A stretch of DNA of 60,756 nucleotides from Bacillota bacterium (GCA_023389275.1 JAEWEN010000042.1:1-60756); one strand, 5' to 3'; positions 50,321-59,468 are shown, counted from the stretch's first letter. The notes: generated from the sequence alone by a model not told the origin. Numbers and translations are program-made.

Positions 50321-51074
50321 AATATTCTATAAACCACCTTATTATATTTTCTCCGTAAAATATAGATATAACGCAACCTAAAGCAATACATGGAGCAAAT
50401 GCCATAGGAGTATATCCATCCTTATTTCTCTTACCACTTAATAAAATTATAATTCCTATTATTCCCCCTACAATAAATGAAAGAAAAAGCATTACCAAAG
50501 ATAACTTTATTCCTAAAAATAGTCCACATATTAGTATAACTTCTATATCTCCCCATCCCATAACTTTAAGTAATGCTAAAATTGCTATAACGCCACCTGT
50601 TATTAATCCTCCTAAAATATATGTTTTTATTTCTCCATATACAGTATAGTTATAAATCATATATAATACTGCTCCTGTAAAACCTATATAACTTAAGGAT
50701 TCATATATATATCTAGTGTTAATATCTATTAAAGATGTAATAATTAAAAAAGATGCTAAAAAGCAATATGCAAAAAACTTTACTGAAAATCCATATTTTA
50801 AATATAAAAATGTAAATATAATTGCTGTTATTAACTCTACTAAAATATATTGATAAGATATTTTTTCCCCGCAATTTCTACATTTACCTTTAACTATTAA
50901 ATAACTTATTATTGGAATTAAGTCGTATTTTTTTATTTCCTTTTTACAATTACTACAGTGAGAGGCTGGATAAACTATAGACTCATTTCTAGGAATTCTA
51001 TATATACATACATTAAAAAAACTTCCTAAAATAGCTCCTAAAACAAAAATTAAACTTCCATATAAAATTTCCAT
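50307..51074 (-). CDS. pilD: Prepilin peptidase/N-methyltransferase
   Basis: 255 aa, about seven membrane helices. It cleaves prepilins after glycine and methylates the new N-terminus. The zinc motif CSNCKKEIKKYDLIPI ... CRNCGE (two CxxC pairs) and the two catalytic aspartates, SLIDINTRYI and MGWGDIEV, are all present. It cleaves the five adjacent prepilin-like proteins. ATG with TAGGAGATT upstream. Confidence 0.95.
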   Translation of the reverse strand: MEILYGSLIFVLGAILGSFFNVCIYRIPRNESIVYPASHCSNCKKEIKKYDLIPIISYLIVKGKCRNCGEKISYQYILVELITAIIFTFLYLKYGFSVKFFAYCFLASFLIITSLIDINTRYIYESLSYIGFTGAVLYMIYNYTVYGEIKTYILGGLITGGVIAILALLKVMGWGDIEVILICGLFLGIKLSLVMLFLSFIVGGIIGIIILLSGKRNKDGYTPMAFAPCIALGCVISIFYGENIIRWFIEYYGAI

Positions 51075-51083
51075 ACTAATCTC

Positions 51084-51473
51084 CTATTCTAAATACTTTA
51101 AATCTTTTTCTTCTATATATTCTAAAAGATCCTGTACCTTGTACATATCACTATTTTCCTTAGTAACTTCTATTTCTTTATCTTTATATTTGCATTTTAT
51201 TTTAGAAGGCCATTTGTTAATATATTTTTTAGTTCCAAAAGATAATTTTACTTTAATATCTTTTATAGATTCAGTATTTTTAATTCCTTTTGTATAATCA
51301 AGATTATAAGAACTTATTGCGCTTTCTATTACTTTTGCCTCTATATAAAATTTTTTATCTTCTGCTTTTTTAATTTGTTTAAGTGTTAAAGGAATAGCTA
51401 TCCCAGATATAATACTAATTATACTTATAACAATAGTAACCTCAATTAGTGTAAATCCTTTTAACTTTCTCAT
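51084..51473 (-). CDS. Type IV pilin-like protein (ComGC/PilA type)
   Basis: 129 aa. Signal MRKLKG|FTLIEVTIVISI with Glu at +5, the most canonical of the five, so it is the best candidate for the major subunit here. It is followed by ISIISGIAIPLTLKQIKKAED and a small globular region. It overlaps the pilC stop (TAATG). Very short for a major pilin, like ComGC. Confidence 0.88.
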   Translation of the reverse strand: MRKLKGFTLIEVTIVISIISIISGIAIPLTLKQIKKAEDKKFYIEAKVIESAISSYNLDYTKGIKNTESIKDIKVKLSFGTKKYINKWPSKIKCKYKDKEIEVTKENSDMYKVQDLLEYIEEKDLKYLE

Positions 51474-52489
51474 TATATTTCTCCATATATTTGAAACAGT
51501 GGTAACATAACAGATGAAAGTAGTAATCCTACAACTAAGGACAATATTATAATAAGTGTAGGTTCAAATAATTTTGTAAGTGTTTTTACTTCAAACTCAA
51601 TTTCTTTTTCATAAAACTCACTAATATTTTCAAGAACAAAATCTAACCTTCCACTTTCTTCACCTGTTTTTATCATGTTACAAAAAAAATCTGGAAAAAC
51701 ACTACTTTTTTTAAATGATTCATAAAGACTTTCTCCACATTCTATTGAAAATCTAATATTTTTTATAATTTTCTTATATTCTTTATTAAAAATTCCCTCA
51801 CACATTACTAAAGACTCTATAATAGATATTCCACTTTTTAAAAGCATTGAAAAAGCTGATGAAAATCTTTCTGATAATACCTTTTTATAAATTGAACTTA
51901 TAAAAGGAGTGTTCATAACTACTATCTTAAATAACTTATCCTTTAGTAAAAATATTAATATAATAATTACTGTAATAATAAATAAGAAAGATAGCATTAC
52001 TATTTTATTTTGAAAAAGATAATTAAACTTAATTAATATCTTTGTAGACATAGGTAGATTTGTTATATTTAAATCTTCTATCATTTTACATATCATAGGA
52101 ATTATAGTTAATGATATTACTATAATTCCTAGCATAGTAACTATTAAAATAAATATAGGATAAGATAATGATTGTTTTAAATTTTGCTTTAATTTATATT
52201 CCTTATAATAATAGTTTGAAAGTCTTAAAAAAATATTTTCTAAATTTCCACTTTCCTCTCCAATTATAATCATAGATAAAAACATACTAGGAAACTTTTT
52301 GGTACTATTTAAAGAATCATATAGTTTATTTCCTGATTCAACACTACTAGTAACCTTGTTTAATACTTTTGATACACCTTTAATATTATTTTGATTTTTA
52401 ATAATATTAAAGGCACTTATAATATTTATTCCTGATTGTAGTAAAACAGCAAGTTGTCGACTGATCAAATAAAGCTGCTTTAATTTTAT
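51473..52489 (-). CDS. pilC: Type IV pilus inner membrane protein PilC (short, GspF/ComGB-like)
   Basis: 338 aa if started at ATA 52489, eight bases after GGAGG; the nearest usual start, TTG 52468, is 29 bases from the RBS. Two GspF repeats (ISRQLAVLLQSGINIISAF ... and LSERFSSAFSMLLKSGISIIES) with three membrane helices each end in SVMLPLFQIYG. It anchors PilB and PilT at the membrane. Length is near ComGB, shorter than typical PilC of about 400 aa. The true start is uncertain between 52489 and 52468. Confidence 0.75.
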   Translation of the reverse strand: MKLKQLYLISRQLAVLLQSGINIISAFNIIKNQNNIKGVSKVLNKVTSSVESGNKLYDSLNSTKKFPSMFLSMIIIGEESGNLENIFLRLSNYYYKEYKLKQNLKQSLSYPIFILIVTMLGIIVISLTIIPMICKMIEDLNITNLPMSTKILIKFNYLFQNKIVMLSFLFIITVIIILIFLLKDKLFKIVVMNTPFISSIYKKVLSERFSSAFSMLLKSGISIIESLVMCEGIFNKEYKKIIKNIRFSIECGESLYESFKKSSVFPDFFCNMIKTGEESGRLDFVLENISEFYEKEIEFEVKTLTKLFEPTLIIILSLVVGLLLSSVMLPLFQIYGEI

Positions 52490-52501
52490 TTTTATCTCCT
52501 C

Positions 52502-53560
52502 CTAAAGTTTTATCATTCTCATTACAATATCTCTATCAATAGCATAGGTCATAGCTTCTTCTATTGAAATATCTCCTTTTTTACAAAGCTCTACTAAAGA
52601 CATATCCATAGTTTTCATACCAACCTTACTACTTGTTTGAACTACAGAGTCTATTTGATGTGTTTTTCCTTCACGAATTAAGTTTCTTATAGCAGAATTT
52701 ACAGTCATAATTTCAAGTGCACAAACTCTGCCTTTTCCATCTGATTTTTTTATTAACTGCTGGGAAACTACTCCTTCTAAAACAGCTGCTAATTGTACTT
52801 TTATTTGTTGCTGTTGATGTGGTGGAAATACATCTACAATTCTATTAATAGTTTTAGAAGCACCTAATGTATGAAGGGTTGAAAGAACTAAATGTCCTGT
52901 TTCTGCTGCTGTGATTGCAATAGATATTGTATCAAGGTCCCTCATTTCACCTATAAAAATAACATCTGGGTCTTCTCTTAAAGCACTTTTCAAAGCATTT
53001 TTATAAGATTTAGTGTCTTCTCCAATTTCTCTTTGATTTATTATACTTTTCTTATGTTTATGAAGATACTCTATTGGATCCTCAAGGGTCATAACATGAC
53101 ACTTTCTTGAGTTATTTATTTCATTTATCATAGCCGCAAGTGTAGTAGACTTACCACTTCCTGTAGGTCCTGTTACAAGTATTAAACCTCTAGTTTTTTC
53201 TGTAAGATCTTTAATAATGCTTGGCATATTTAATTTTTCTAAGGTTGGAACTTGAAGAGGAACCACCCTTAAAGCAAGTGCATCACTGCCTCTTTGTTTA
53301 AAAACATTTACTCTAAATCTACCTACCCCTTTTTCAGAATAAGATGTATCAATCTCCCCTTTTTCATTGTACTCACTATACAGCTTATCTCCTAAAATTT
53401 CCTTTGCATATTTTGTAGTATCATCTGGTGTAAGCTTTATATCACATACAGGAATTAAACTTCCATTAACCCTAAGTACTGGAGGCATTCCAACTGTAAT
53501 GTGTAAGTCAGAAGCATTTTCCTCCTCACATTTTTTTAACAACTCCTTAAATTCTAGCAT
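52502..53560 (-). CDS. pilT: Type IV pilus retraction ATPase PilT
   Basis: 352 aa. Walker A GPTGSGKSTT (near 130), Asp box and GEMRDLDTI Walker B. The PilT-specific AIRNLIREGK motif is present near 293. It depolymerises pili, giving twitching motility or DNA uptake. Presence of a retraction motor distinguishes this locus from the Bacillus comG operon. ATG with AAGGAGGAAGG upstream, ten bases after pilB. Confidence 0.96.
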   Translation of the reverse strand: MLEFKELLKKCEEENASDLHITVGMPPVLRVNGSLIPVCDIKLTPDDTTKYAKEILGDKLYSEYNEKGEIDTSYSEKGVGRFRVNVFKQRGSDALALRVVPLQVPTLEKLNMPSIIKDLTEKTRGLILVTGPTGSGKSTTLAAMINEINNSRKCHVMTLEDPIEYLHKHKKSIINQREIGEDTKSYKNALKSALREDPDVIFIGEMRDLDTISIAITAAETGHLVLSTLHTLGASKTINRIVDVFPPHQQQQIKVQLAAVLEGVVSQQLIKKSDGKGRVCALEIMTVNSAIRNLIREGKTHQIDSVVQTSSKVGMKTMDMSLVELCKKGDISIEEAMTYAIDRDIVMRMIKL

Positions 53561-53570
53561 ACCTTCCTCC

Positions 53571-55088
53571 TTATATTATCCAATTACATACATTTAAAAT
53601 TTCTTTAGTAGTAGTAACCCTATTTTTAACAAGTTCAATACATGACATCTCTAGTGTTTTCATATTATTTTCCAAAGCTATATTTTTAATAAAACAGCTT
53701 CCTTTTTTCTTAAGTATAGCCTCCCTAATATTATTATTAATTTCCATTACTTCAAAAACACCTATTCTGCCAAAGTAACCTGTATAACCACAACTTTTAC
53801 ATCCTTTTCCCCTTGAAAGAAATTTACCCTTATTTATTTTTAAAATCTTAATTTCAAAATCATTAGGAGTATAATTTTCTCTACAATTATTACATATTTT
53901 TCTTAAAAGCCTTTGTGATATAATGCCTGATATTCCTGATGATATCATATAAGGTTCCACATTCATATCAAGCAGCCTATCTATTACAGATGCACAATTT
54001 GATGTATGTATAGTACTAAAAACCAAGTGGCCTGTTATAGCAGCTCCCATAGCAATACTAGCAGTTTCCTTATCTCTAATTTCACCTACCATTATTACAT
54101 CTGGATCTTGTCTTAATATAGCTCTAAGCCCTTTTGCAAAATCAAATCCTATAGATTGATTAACATTTATCTGAACTATGTTATTCATTGTTTGCTCTAC
54201 AGGATCTTCAATTGTAACTATATTTTTACCTATCATATCAAGCTCTTTTATAAGAGTATATAAAGTTGTACTTTTACCACTTCCAGTTGGACCTGAAACT
54301 ATAATAATCCCACTTTTTGATTTTAAAAATTTTTCTACTATACTTAAATTTTCGTTTAATAATCCTATATCATTAATACTTTCTCTATTTTTAGTTTGTT
54401 TAAATATTCTAATTACTACTTTTTCACCATGAACAGTTGGCATTGTAGACACTCTAAGGTCCCAGTATAAATTATTTTCCTCGATTGTTATTCTACCGTC
54501 TAAAGGTAGTCTTTTTTCTGATATATCTATTTTAGATAAAACTTTGATACGGGTTATAACAGAATTATAAGATGATTTATTTAAATTAAATATATCTCTT
54601 AAAACCCCATCTACTCTAAATCTTATTTTATAAAAATTATTAAATGGCTCTATATGTATATCGCTTGAATTAAGCTTTATAGCATCACTAAAAATATTAT
54701 TAACAAACTTTATAGTAGGAGAATCTAAAGCTTCTAACTTGTTTAAGTTTTTACAAATATTTTCTCTACATAAATCCTCTTTACTTTCTTCTAAAGTGTT
54801 ATTTATATAATTTTTTAAAGTATTAGTATCTTTTACATAATAAAAAAAAGGATCATAACCTGTTAAAAGTTTTATGTCCTCTTTTTTAATGTTTTCTAAA
54901 GGATATTTACAAACTATATCTATCCTTTTTATATTATTATGTAGTTTAATAGGTATAATAGAGTATTTCTTACAATAAGATTTAGGCAAAGCTCCTATAC
55001 AGCTAAAATCAATTTCTATATTTTTTATATCTACAAATATAGGTTTATTTTCATTTTTTGATTTATTTTTAAATAAAAATTTAATCAA
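53571..55088 (-). CDS. pilB: Type IV pilus assembly ATPase PilB (GspE)
   Basis: 505 aa, TTG start after AGGAGAAG. The N-terminal MshEN-like domain (about 30-110), Walker A GPTGSGKSTTLYTLI (near 268), HIEPFNNFYKIRFRVDG, Walker B DVIMVGEIRDKETAS, and the zinc motif CNNC ... CKSCGY near 420-445. It polymerises pilin. First of the pilus genes, 18 bases after aroE. Confidence 0.95.
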   Translation of the reverse strand: MIKFLFKNKSKNENKPIFVDIKNIEIDFSCIGALPKSYCKKYSIIPIKLHNNIKRIDIVCKYPLENIKKEDIKLLTGYDPFFYYVKDTNTLKNYINNTLEESKEDLCRENICKNLNKLEALDSPTIKFVNNIFSDAIKLNSSDIHIEPFNNFYKIRFRVDGVLRDIFNLNKSSYNSVITRIKVLSKIDISEKRLPLDGRITIEENNLYWDLRVSTMPTVHGEKVVIRIFKQTKNRESINDIGLLNENLSIVEKFLKSKSGIIIVSGPTGSGKSTTLYTLIKELDMIGKNIVTIEDPVEQTMNNIVQINVNQSIGFDFAKGLRAILRQDPDVIMVGEIRDKETASIAMGAAITGHLVFSTIHTSNCASVIDRLLDMNVEPYMISSGISGIISQRLLRKICNNCRENYTPNDFEIKILKINKGKFLSRGKGCKSCGYTGYFGRIGVFEVMEINNNIREAILKKKGSCFIKNIALENNMKTLEMSCIELVKNRVTTTKEILNVCNWII

Positions 55089-55106
55089 TTAAATCTTCTC
55101 CTAAAA

Positions 55107-55925
55107 CTAATAATTAACAGCTAACTCCTTGCATATATCGTCTATTAAAGATTTATCTAGCTTTTCCTCTCTGAAAAACTCTTGTGCATAAACTGCCTGA
55201 CCAACTAACATTGAAAGTCCATTTTCTGTTTTTAGTCCCATGTCTTTTGCTGTTTTTAAAAATAAAGTTTCTGATGGATTATATATAATATCAAGAGCAA
55301 CTTTAAACTTTGAAATAATATTTTTATCTACTGGAGAATCTTCAACATTAGGATACATACCACATGGAGTACAATTTACTATAATATCTCCACTTGATAT
55401 ATTTGAAAGCTCACTATATGAAATAATGTTGCAGTTTTTTATACTATTATTTTTATTTGCAGCATCCTTATTTCTAGTAACTATTGACACACTTAACGCT
55501 TCATTGTCTAAAAGATATCTCACAATAGCTTTTGTTGCACCACCATTTCCTAAAACATAAATATTTTTATTTTTAGGTGATACATTTATTTTATTAAGCA
55601 TGTATCCAAATCCATAATAGTCTGTATTGTATCCATAACACTTTCCATTTGAAAATTTAATAGTATTTATTGCTCCTATTGAAAGGGCTTCACTAGACAC
55701 TTCATCTACTAAATCTAAAACATCAACTTTGTAAGGTATAGTTACATTAAGTCCTCCTATTTTAAGAAGCTTAAATCCTTCAATAGCATTTTTCAAATTT
55801 TCTTTTTCTATTTCGAAAATATAATATTTGCCCTTATACCCTGTTTTATCAAATATTTTATTATGTATCTCAGGTGAAATACTATGACCTAACTTTTCTC
55901 CTATAAGACCAAAAACATTTTCCAT
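55107..55925 (-). CDS. aroE: Shikimate dehydrogenase
   Basis: 272 aa from the ATG at 55925, five bases after GGAGAGG; the longer frame to 55973 has no RBS. It reduces 3-dehydroshikimate with NADPH. LIGEKLGHSISPEIHN, GGLNVTIPYK (catalytic Lys), IGAINTIKFSNGKCYGYNTD and VLGNGGATKAIVRYL are diagnostic. It lies upstream of pilB, probably in the same transcript; sigK is upstream with its own terminator. Confidence 0.95.
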   Translation of the reverse strand: MENVFGLIGEKLGHSISPEIHNKIFDKTGYKGKYYIFEIEKENLKNAIEGFKLLKIGGLNVTIPYKVDVLDLVDEVSSEALSIGAINTIKFSNGKCYGYNTDYYGFGYMLNKINVSPKNKNIYVLGNGGATKAIVRYLLDNEALSVSIVTRNKDAANKNNSIKNCNIISYSELSNISSGDIIVNCTPCGMYPNVEDSPVDKNIISKFKVALDIIYNPSETLFLKTAKDMGLKTENGLSMLVGQAVYAQEFFREEKLDKSLIDDICKELAVNY

Positions 55926-56027
55926 ATTAACCTCTCCTTTGTATTTATTACCATATATATTATTTTTATACATTTTAGTTCATACCTAATTCATATACTA
56001 CATTTTAACATTATAATAGTCAATAAA

Positions 56028-56054
56028 ATAAGGGATAGCTAAGCTATCCCTTAT
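56028..56054 (-). terminator. Terminator of sigK
   Basis: A 13-bp near-perfect palindrome (56028-56040 with 56042-56054, effective loop CTAAG). T-rich, interrupted exit on the minus strand. It covers the sigK stop. Confidence 0.75.
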
Positions 56055-56733
56055 CAATTTCTTTTGCTAATTTTTTTAAAGCTTTTTTTTCGATTCTCGA
56101 AACATAGGACCTTGATATTCCTAGTTTTTCTGCTATTTCTCTTTGAGTTTTAGGCTCGCTAGATAAACCATATCTTTGCTTAATAATATCCTTTTCCTTA
56201 CCTTCAAGTACACTTTCAATCATATCATATAGTCTTTTTACAGATATTCTATATTCTACTTCTTCAAGTACAACATCCCCTTCGGTTCCTAGTATATCTA
56301 TTAAACAAATTTCATTTCCCTCTTTATCAACTCCAATAGGGTCTTGAAGATATACCTCTGATTTAGTTTTCTTGCTAGACCTTACACTCATTAGTATTTC
56401 ATTTTCTATGCATCTTGCTGCATAAGTAGCAAGTCTATTGCCTTTTTTATAATCGAAACTCTCTATAGCTTTAATTAATCCTACAGTACCTATGGAAATT
56501 AAGTCATCAGCATCTCTTATTTGAGGACTAAACTTTTTTATTATATGTGCTACAAGTCTTAAGTTTCTTGTAATAAGTTCTCCCTTAGCTAAAGAGTCTC
56601 CATCTTTATATTTTATAAATAACTCTTTTTCTTCTTTTTCATTTAAAGGAGCAGGAAATGAATTTCCGTTACTTACATATCCTACAAGAACAAAGATGTT
56701 TTGAATAAAATTTAGAAACATATCTGGCAACAA
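56044..56733 (-). CDS. sigK: Sporulation sigma factor SigK (uninterrupted)
   Basis: 229 aa, TTG start six bases after GGAGGG. Sigma-70 regions are in order: region 2 (LRLVAHIIKKFSPQIRDADDLISIGTVGLIKAIESFD) and region 4 (QREIAEKLGISRSYVSRIEKKA). About 20 N-terminal residues form the hydrophobic pro-sequence (MFLNFIQNIFVLVGYVSNG) typical of pro-SigK. It is not split by a skin element. It controls late mother-cell genes. Upstream is a sigma-E-like -10. Pilus genes follow. Confidence 0.93.
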   Translation of the reverse strand: MLPDMFLNFIQNIFVLVGYVSNGNSFPAPLNEKEEKELFIKYKDGDSLAKGELITRNLRLVAHIIKKFSPQIRDADDLISIGTVGLIKAIESFDYKKGNRLATYAARCIENEILMSVRSSKKTKSEVYLQDPIGVDKEGNEICLIDILGTEGDVVLEEVEYRISVKRLYDMIESVLEGKEKDIIKQRYGLSSEPKTQREIAEKLGISRSYVSRIEKKALKKLAKEIDKG

Positions 56734-56766
56734 GGTTTACCCTCCTAAAGACTAGGTCTCATATTC

Positions 56767-56774
56767 ATTATATG
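56767..56774 (-). promoter_or_regulatory. Possible sigma-E -10 element of sigK
   Basis: CATATAAT on the minus strand differs by one base from the sigma-E -10 CATACAAT and lies about 34 bases before the sigK TTG. No good -35 partner is visible, so it is a weak call; TATAAT inside it could also serve sigma-A. Confidence 0.3.
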
Positions 56775-56784
56775 AAGGCAAACA

Positions 56785-56819
56785 AAAAATTGTGCATAAG
56801 AGATTTATACACAATTTTT
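56785..56819 (-). terminator. Terminator of the RlmL-like methyltransferase
   Basis: A 15-bp stem with one wobble (56785-56799 with 56805-56819), loop GAGAT, followed by T-rich sequence on the minus strand. Confidence 0.85.
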
Positions 56820-56837
56820 AAAAGGTTAATATATTGT

Positions 56838-58004
56838 TTATTTTTGTTGCTCAATATCCTCTTTAACTTCTCTATTTCTTCTTGGTGGAAATGGACCAAA
56901 GTATTGATAATAATAGCATTGAATAGTGCCATTATATAACTTTCTATTTTTTGTCGCTTTTTTACCATAGTGCTTTTGAAATTCAGGATGAGAAGTAATA
57001 ACAAATATAGACCATGTATCAAGGTCTTTAAATACTTTTCCCATAGTTTTATATAATTTAGCAACTTCTTTAGCTTCACCTATACGCTCACCATATGGTG
57101 GATTAGTTATAACACATCCGTATTTTTTCTTAGTACTAAACTCTTCAACAGATAACTTTTGTATAAATATGTAATCCTCAAGTCCTGCAAGCTTAATATT
57201 TTCCTTTGCAGTATTTAGTACTCTATAATTTATATCTGATCCTAATATTTTAAATTCCTCATTATTTATAGCAAGTCTAGCTTCTTCTCTTGCCTTATCC
57301 CAAATATCCTTTTTAATATTTGGCCAAGTTTCACTTACAAAGTCTCTATTAAGCCCTGGTGCTATATTTCTTCCTATAAGTCCTGCTTCTATAAGTATAG
57401 TTCCTGAGCCACATAATGGGTCTATTAAAGGTCTTGAAGGATTCCACTTACTTAAAAGTACAAGAGCTGCTGCTAGGGTTTCTTTTAATGGTGCTTCCCC
57501 TGCATTTTCTCTATATCCTCTTTTATGAAGACCTTTACCTGATGTATCTATTGTTAGCGTTACAATATCTTTTAATATAGCAACTTCTATTTTATAAACA
57601 GGTCCATCTTCTGAAAACCAGTCTGTATTATATTTTTTCTTCATAGATTCAACTACAGCTTTTTTTACTATAGATTGACAATCTGGTACTGAATGAAGCT
57701 TTGATTTTACTGATTTACCTATTACATGCATTTTCCCATTAACAGGAATAATATCTCCCCAATTTATTTTTTTAGTTCCTTGAAATAGTTCTTCAAAGCT
57801 TTCTGCTTTAAATTCTGCCATTTTAATAAGTACTCTGTCTGCTGTTCTAAGCCAAAGATTACATTTAGCTATATCTTTCTCGTCACCTTCAAATTCAACT
57901 TTTGAATTTTCAACTTTTAAATTTTCATAACCTAAATTTTTAAGCTCACTTGCAACAACGCTCTCAAGTCCAAATGTAGCTGTAGCTATTAGTGTATACT
58001 TCAT
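56838..58004 (-). CDS. Class I SAM-dependent RNA methyltransferase (RlmL/YpsC-like, THUMP)
   Basis: 388 aa. The N-terminal ferredoxin-like/THUMP RNA-binding region (residues 1-160; FGLESVVASELKNLGYENLKV) precedes a Rossmann domain (PLIDPLCGSGTILIEAGLIG) and the NPPYGERIG catalytic motif near residue 297. It methylates N2 of a guanine in 23S rRNA, as in RlmL. It lacks the RlmK half of the E. coli fusion. ATG with AGGAGAGAA upstream. Confidence 0.9.
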   Translation of the reverse strand: MKYTLIATATFGLESVVASELKNLGYENLKVENSKVEFEGDEKDIAKCNLWLRTADRVLIKMAEFKAESFEELFQGTKKINWGDIIPVNGKMHVIGKSVKSKLHSVPDCQSIVKKAVVESMKKKYNTDWFSEDGPVYKIEVAILKDIVTLTIDTSGKGLHKRGYRENAGEAPLKETLAAALVLLSKWNPSRPLIDPLCGSGTILIEAGLIGRNIAPGLNRDFVSETWPNIKKDIWDKAREEARLAINNEEFKILGSDINYRVLNTAKENIKLAGLEDYIFIQKLSVEEFSTKKKYGCVITNPPYGERIGEAKEVAKLYKTMGKVFKDLDTWSIFVITSHPEFQKHYGKKATKNRKLYNGTIQCYYYQYFGPFPPRRNREVKEDIEQQK

Positions 58005-58157
58005 TAAAATTCTCTCCTTAAGTTTCTTATTCTACTTATATATTGTAACTAAATATTCCTATTTATTATATACCTATATTTCTTTTTAACAAATATAATA
58101 TATTATATTAGCTTTTATTTACAAAAAGTCTTAAAATATGAATAAGAGGTGATACAT

Positions 58158-58979
58158 ATGTCAGATGCAAAATTAAATTATTTTATTTATAATGGGGAAA
58201 TTTTTAAAACAAGTGACTTTGAAAATCTTTATAAAGAAAATTCTCCTTCACTTTATGAAGTTATAAGGGTTAATAATTCAGTACCACTATTTTTAGAAGA
58301 ACATTATGAAAGACTTATATCTTCTGGAGAAATAATTGGAGAAAAAATTAATGTTTCTTTTAAGGAGTTTAAAGATAATATTGAAAAAATTATAAAGAAA
58401 AATGACGTTGTTGATTACAATATAAAAATTGTAATTAATAATTTAAACGCTTCTCCTAATATATATTATTTCTTTATAAAAACTAGTTATCCTGATGCCT
58501 CACTTTACGATACTGGAGTAAAAACATTTTTATATAATGCAGAAAGAGATAACCCTAATGCAAAAATAATTAACTCTTCTCTTCGTGAAACTATAAATAG
58601 TCTTTTAAAAGAAAAAGACTGTTTTGAAGCAATTTTAGTAAATAATGATGGATATATTACAGAAGGAAGTAGGTCTAATTTATTTTTTATAAAAGGAAAT
58701 GATTTATACACAACAAAAGGAAAAGATGTTTTACTTGGAATAACTAGAAAAAGAATTATTGAACTTTCTTTAAAAAATTCTATAAATGTTATAGAAAAGG
58801 ATATTCACGTAAATGATTTAAAAGATTTTTCTTCTCTTTTTATAAGTGGAACTTCTCCAAAAGCTCTTCCTATAAATTCAGTTGACAATATAACATTTTC
58901 AACTAAAGACCCTGTTCTTTTAAAAATAATGAAAATATATGATGATGAAATAAATTTATATATAAAAAGCAAAAAATAA
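58158..58979 (+). CDS. Class-IV PLP aminotransferase (PabC/Dat-like)
   Basis: 273 aa from the ATG at 58158 after AGAGGTGA; the GTG at 58149 lies in the RBS. The family pattern is AKIINSSLRETINSLLKEKD, with the PLP lysine, then FEAILVNNDGYITEGSRSNLFFI. It may be aminodeoxychorismate lyase, D-amino-acid or branched-chain aminotransferase; sequence alone does not decide. A second member (59511-60263) adjoins pabB, so that one is the likely PabC, and this may act on another substrate. Plus strand, monocistronic. Confidence 0.85.
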   Translation: MSDAKLNYFIYNGEIFKTSDFENLYKENSPSLYEVIRVNNSVPLFLEEHYERLISSGEIIGEKINVSFKEFKDNIEKIIKKNDVVDYNIKIVINNLNASPNIYYFFIKTSYPDASLYDTGVKTFLYNAERDNPNAKIINSSLRETINSLLKEKDCFEAILVNNDGYITEGSRSNLFFIKGNDLYTTKGKDVLLGITRKRIIELSLKNSINVIEKDIHVNDLKDFSSLFISGTSPKALPINSVDNITFSTKDPVLLKIMKIYDDEINLYIKSKK

Positions 58980-59006
58980 AGTGCACCTTTTGGTGCACTT
59001 TATTTT
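58973..59006. terminator. Bidirectional terminator between the aminotransferase and desulfoferrodoxin
   Basis: A 15-bp perfect stem (58973-58987 with 58992-59006) with loop TTTT. It overlaps the plus-strand stop and the dfx stop. Confidence 0.9.
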
Positions 59007-59385
59007 ATTTATTTTTCCAGTATCCATGTAAATTACAGTAAGCCTTTGCTACCATATCTTCATTAAATTCAACATTAAATAAGACTTCTGGCTTTTCTCC
59101 AGCTTTTAAATATTTTCTATATACACTATTGTTTGTGTGTAGTTCTATCCATTCTATAAGATGTTTTTCTTCCATAGGATGTTCTACGCTTCCTACTTTA
59201 ACTAAAACACCATTTTCTACTTTTTCTAAAACAGGTACATGCTTTTCTACTGATGCATCTACTGTGTTTTCTTTAAGCTCTTCCATTGGCTTTCCACAGC
59301 AAACAAGTTTTCCAAATCCATCTTTAGTTACCTCTGAAATTAGTCCACAAACTTCACATTTAAATAATCTATTTAATTTACTCAT
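59005..59385 (-). CDS. dfx: Desulfoferrodoxin (superoxide reductase)
   Basis: 126 aa. It reduces superoxide to peroxide in anaerobes without forming oxygen. The N-terminal rubredoxin-like centre I has CEVCG and VCCGKP, giving four cysteines; centre II has HVPVLEK, EHPMEEKHLIEWIELH and CNLHGYW, giving His4Cys. ATG with AGGAGTGA upstream, preceded by a strong sigma-A promoter. Confidence 0.95.
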   Translation of the reverse strand: MSKLNRLFKCEVCGLISEVTKDGFGKLVCCGKPMEELKENTVDASVEKHVPVLEKVENGVLVKVGSVEHPMEEKHLIEWIELHTNNSVYRKYLKAGEKPEVLFNVEFNEDMVAKAYCNLHGYWKNK

Positions 59386-59426
59386 TAATAATCACTCCTA
59401 AACAATAATAATTATTTGTTAATATT

Positions 59427-59455
59427 ATTATACTATTAGTTTTCATTAATTGCAA
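59427..59455 (-). promoter_or_regulatory. Sigma-A promoter of desulfoferrodoxin
   Basis: Minus strand -35 TTGCAA (59450-59455), 17-bp spacer, -10 TATAAT (59427-59432). The leader is about 35 nt. Confidence 0.65.
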
Positions 59456-59468
59456 TAGTTTTTATTAA

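Noticed and set aside
56044..56733. skin-type excision inside sigK
   Set aside because: The reading frame is continuous and full length with both sigma regions, so no intervening element is present.
56768..57079. Possible 103-aa protein at the 3' end of the methyltransferase gene
   Set aside because: Out of frame with the recognised NPPY methyltransferase, no RBS, crosses the terminator, and is lysine-rich low-complexity sequence.
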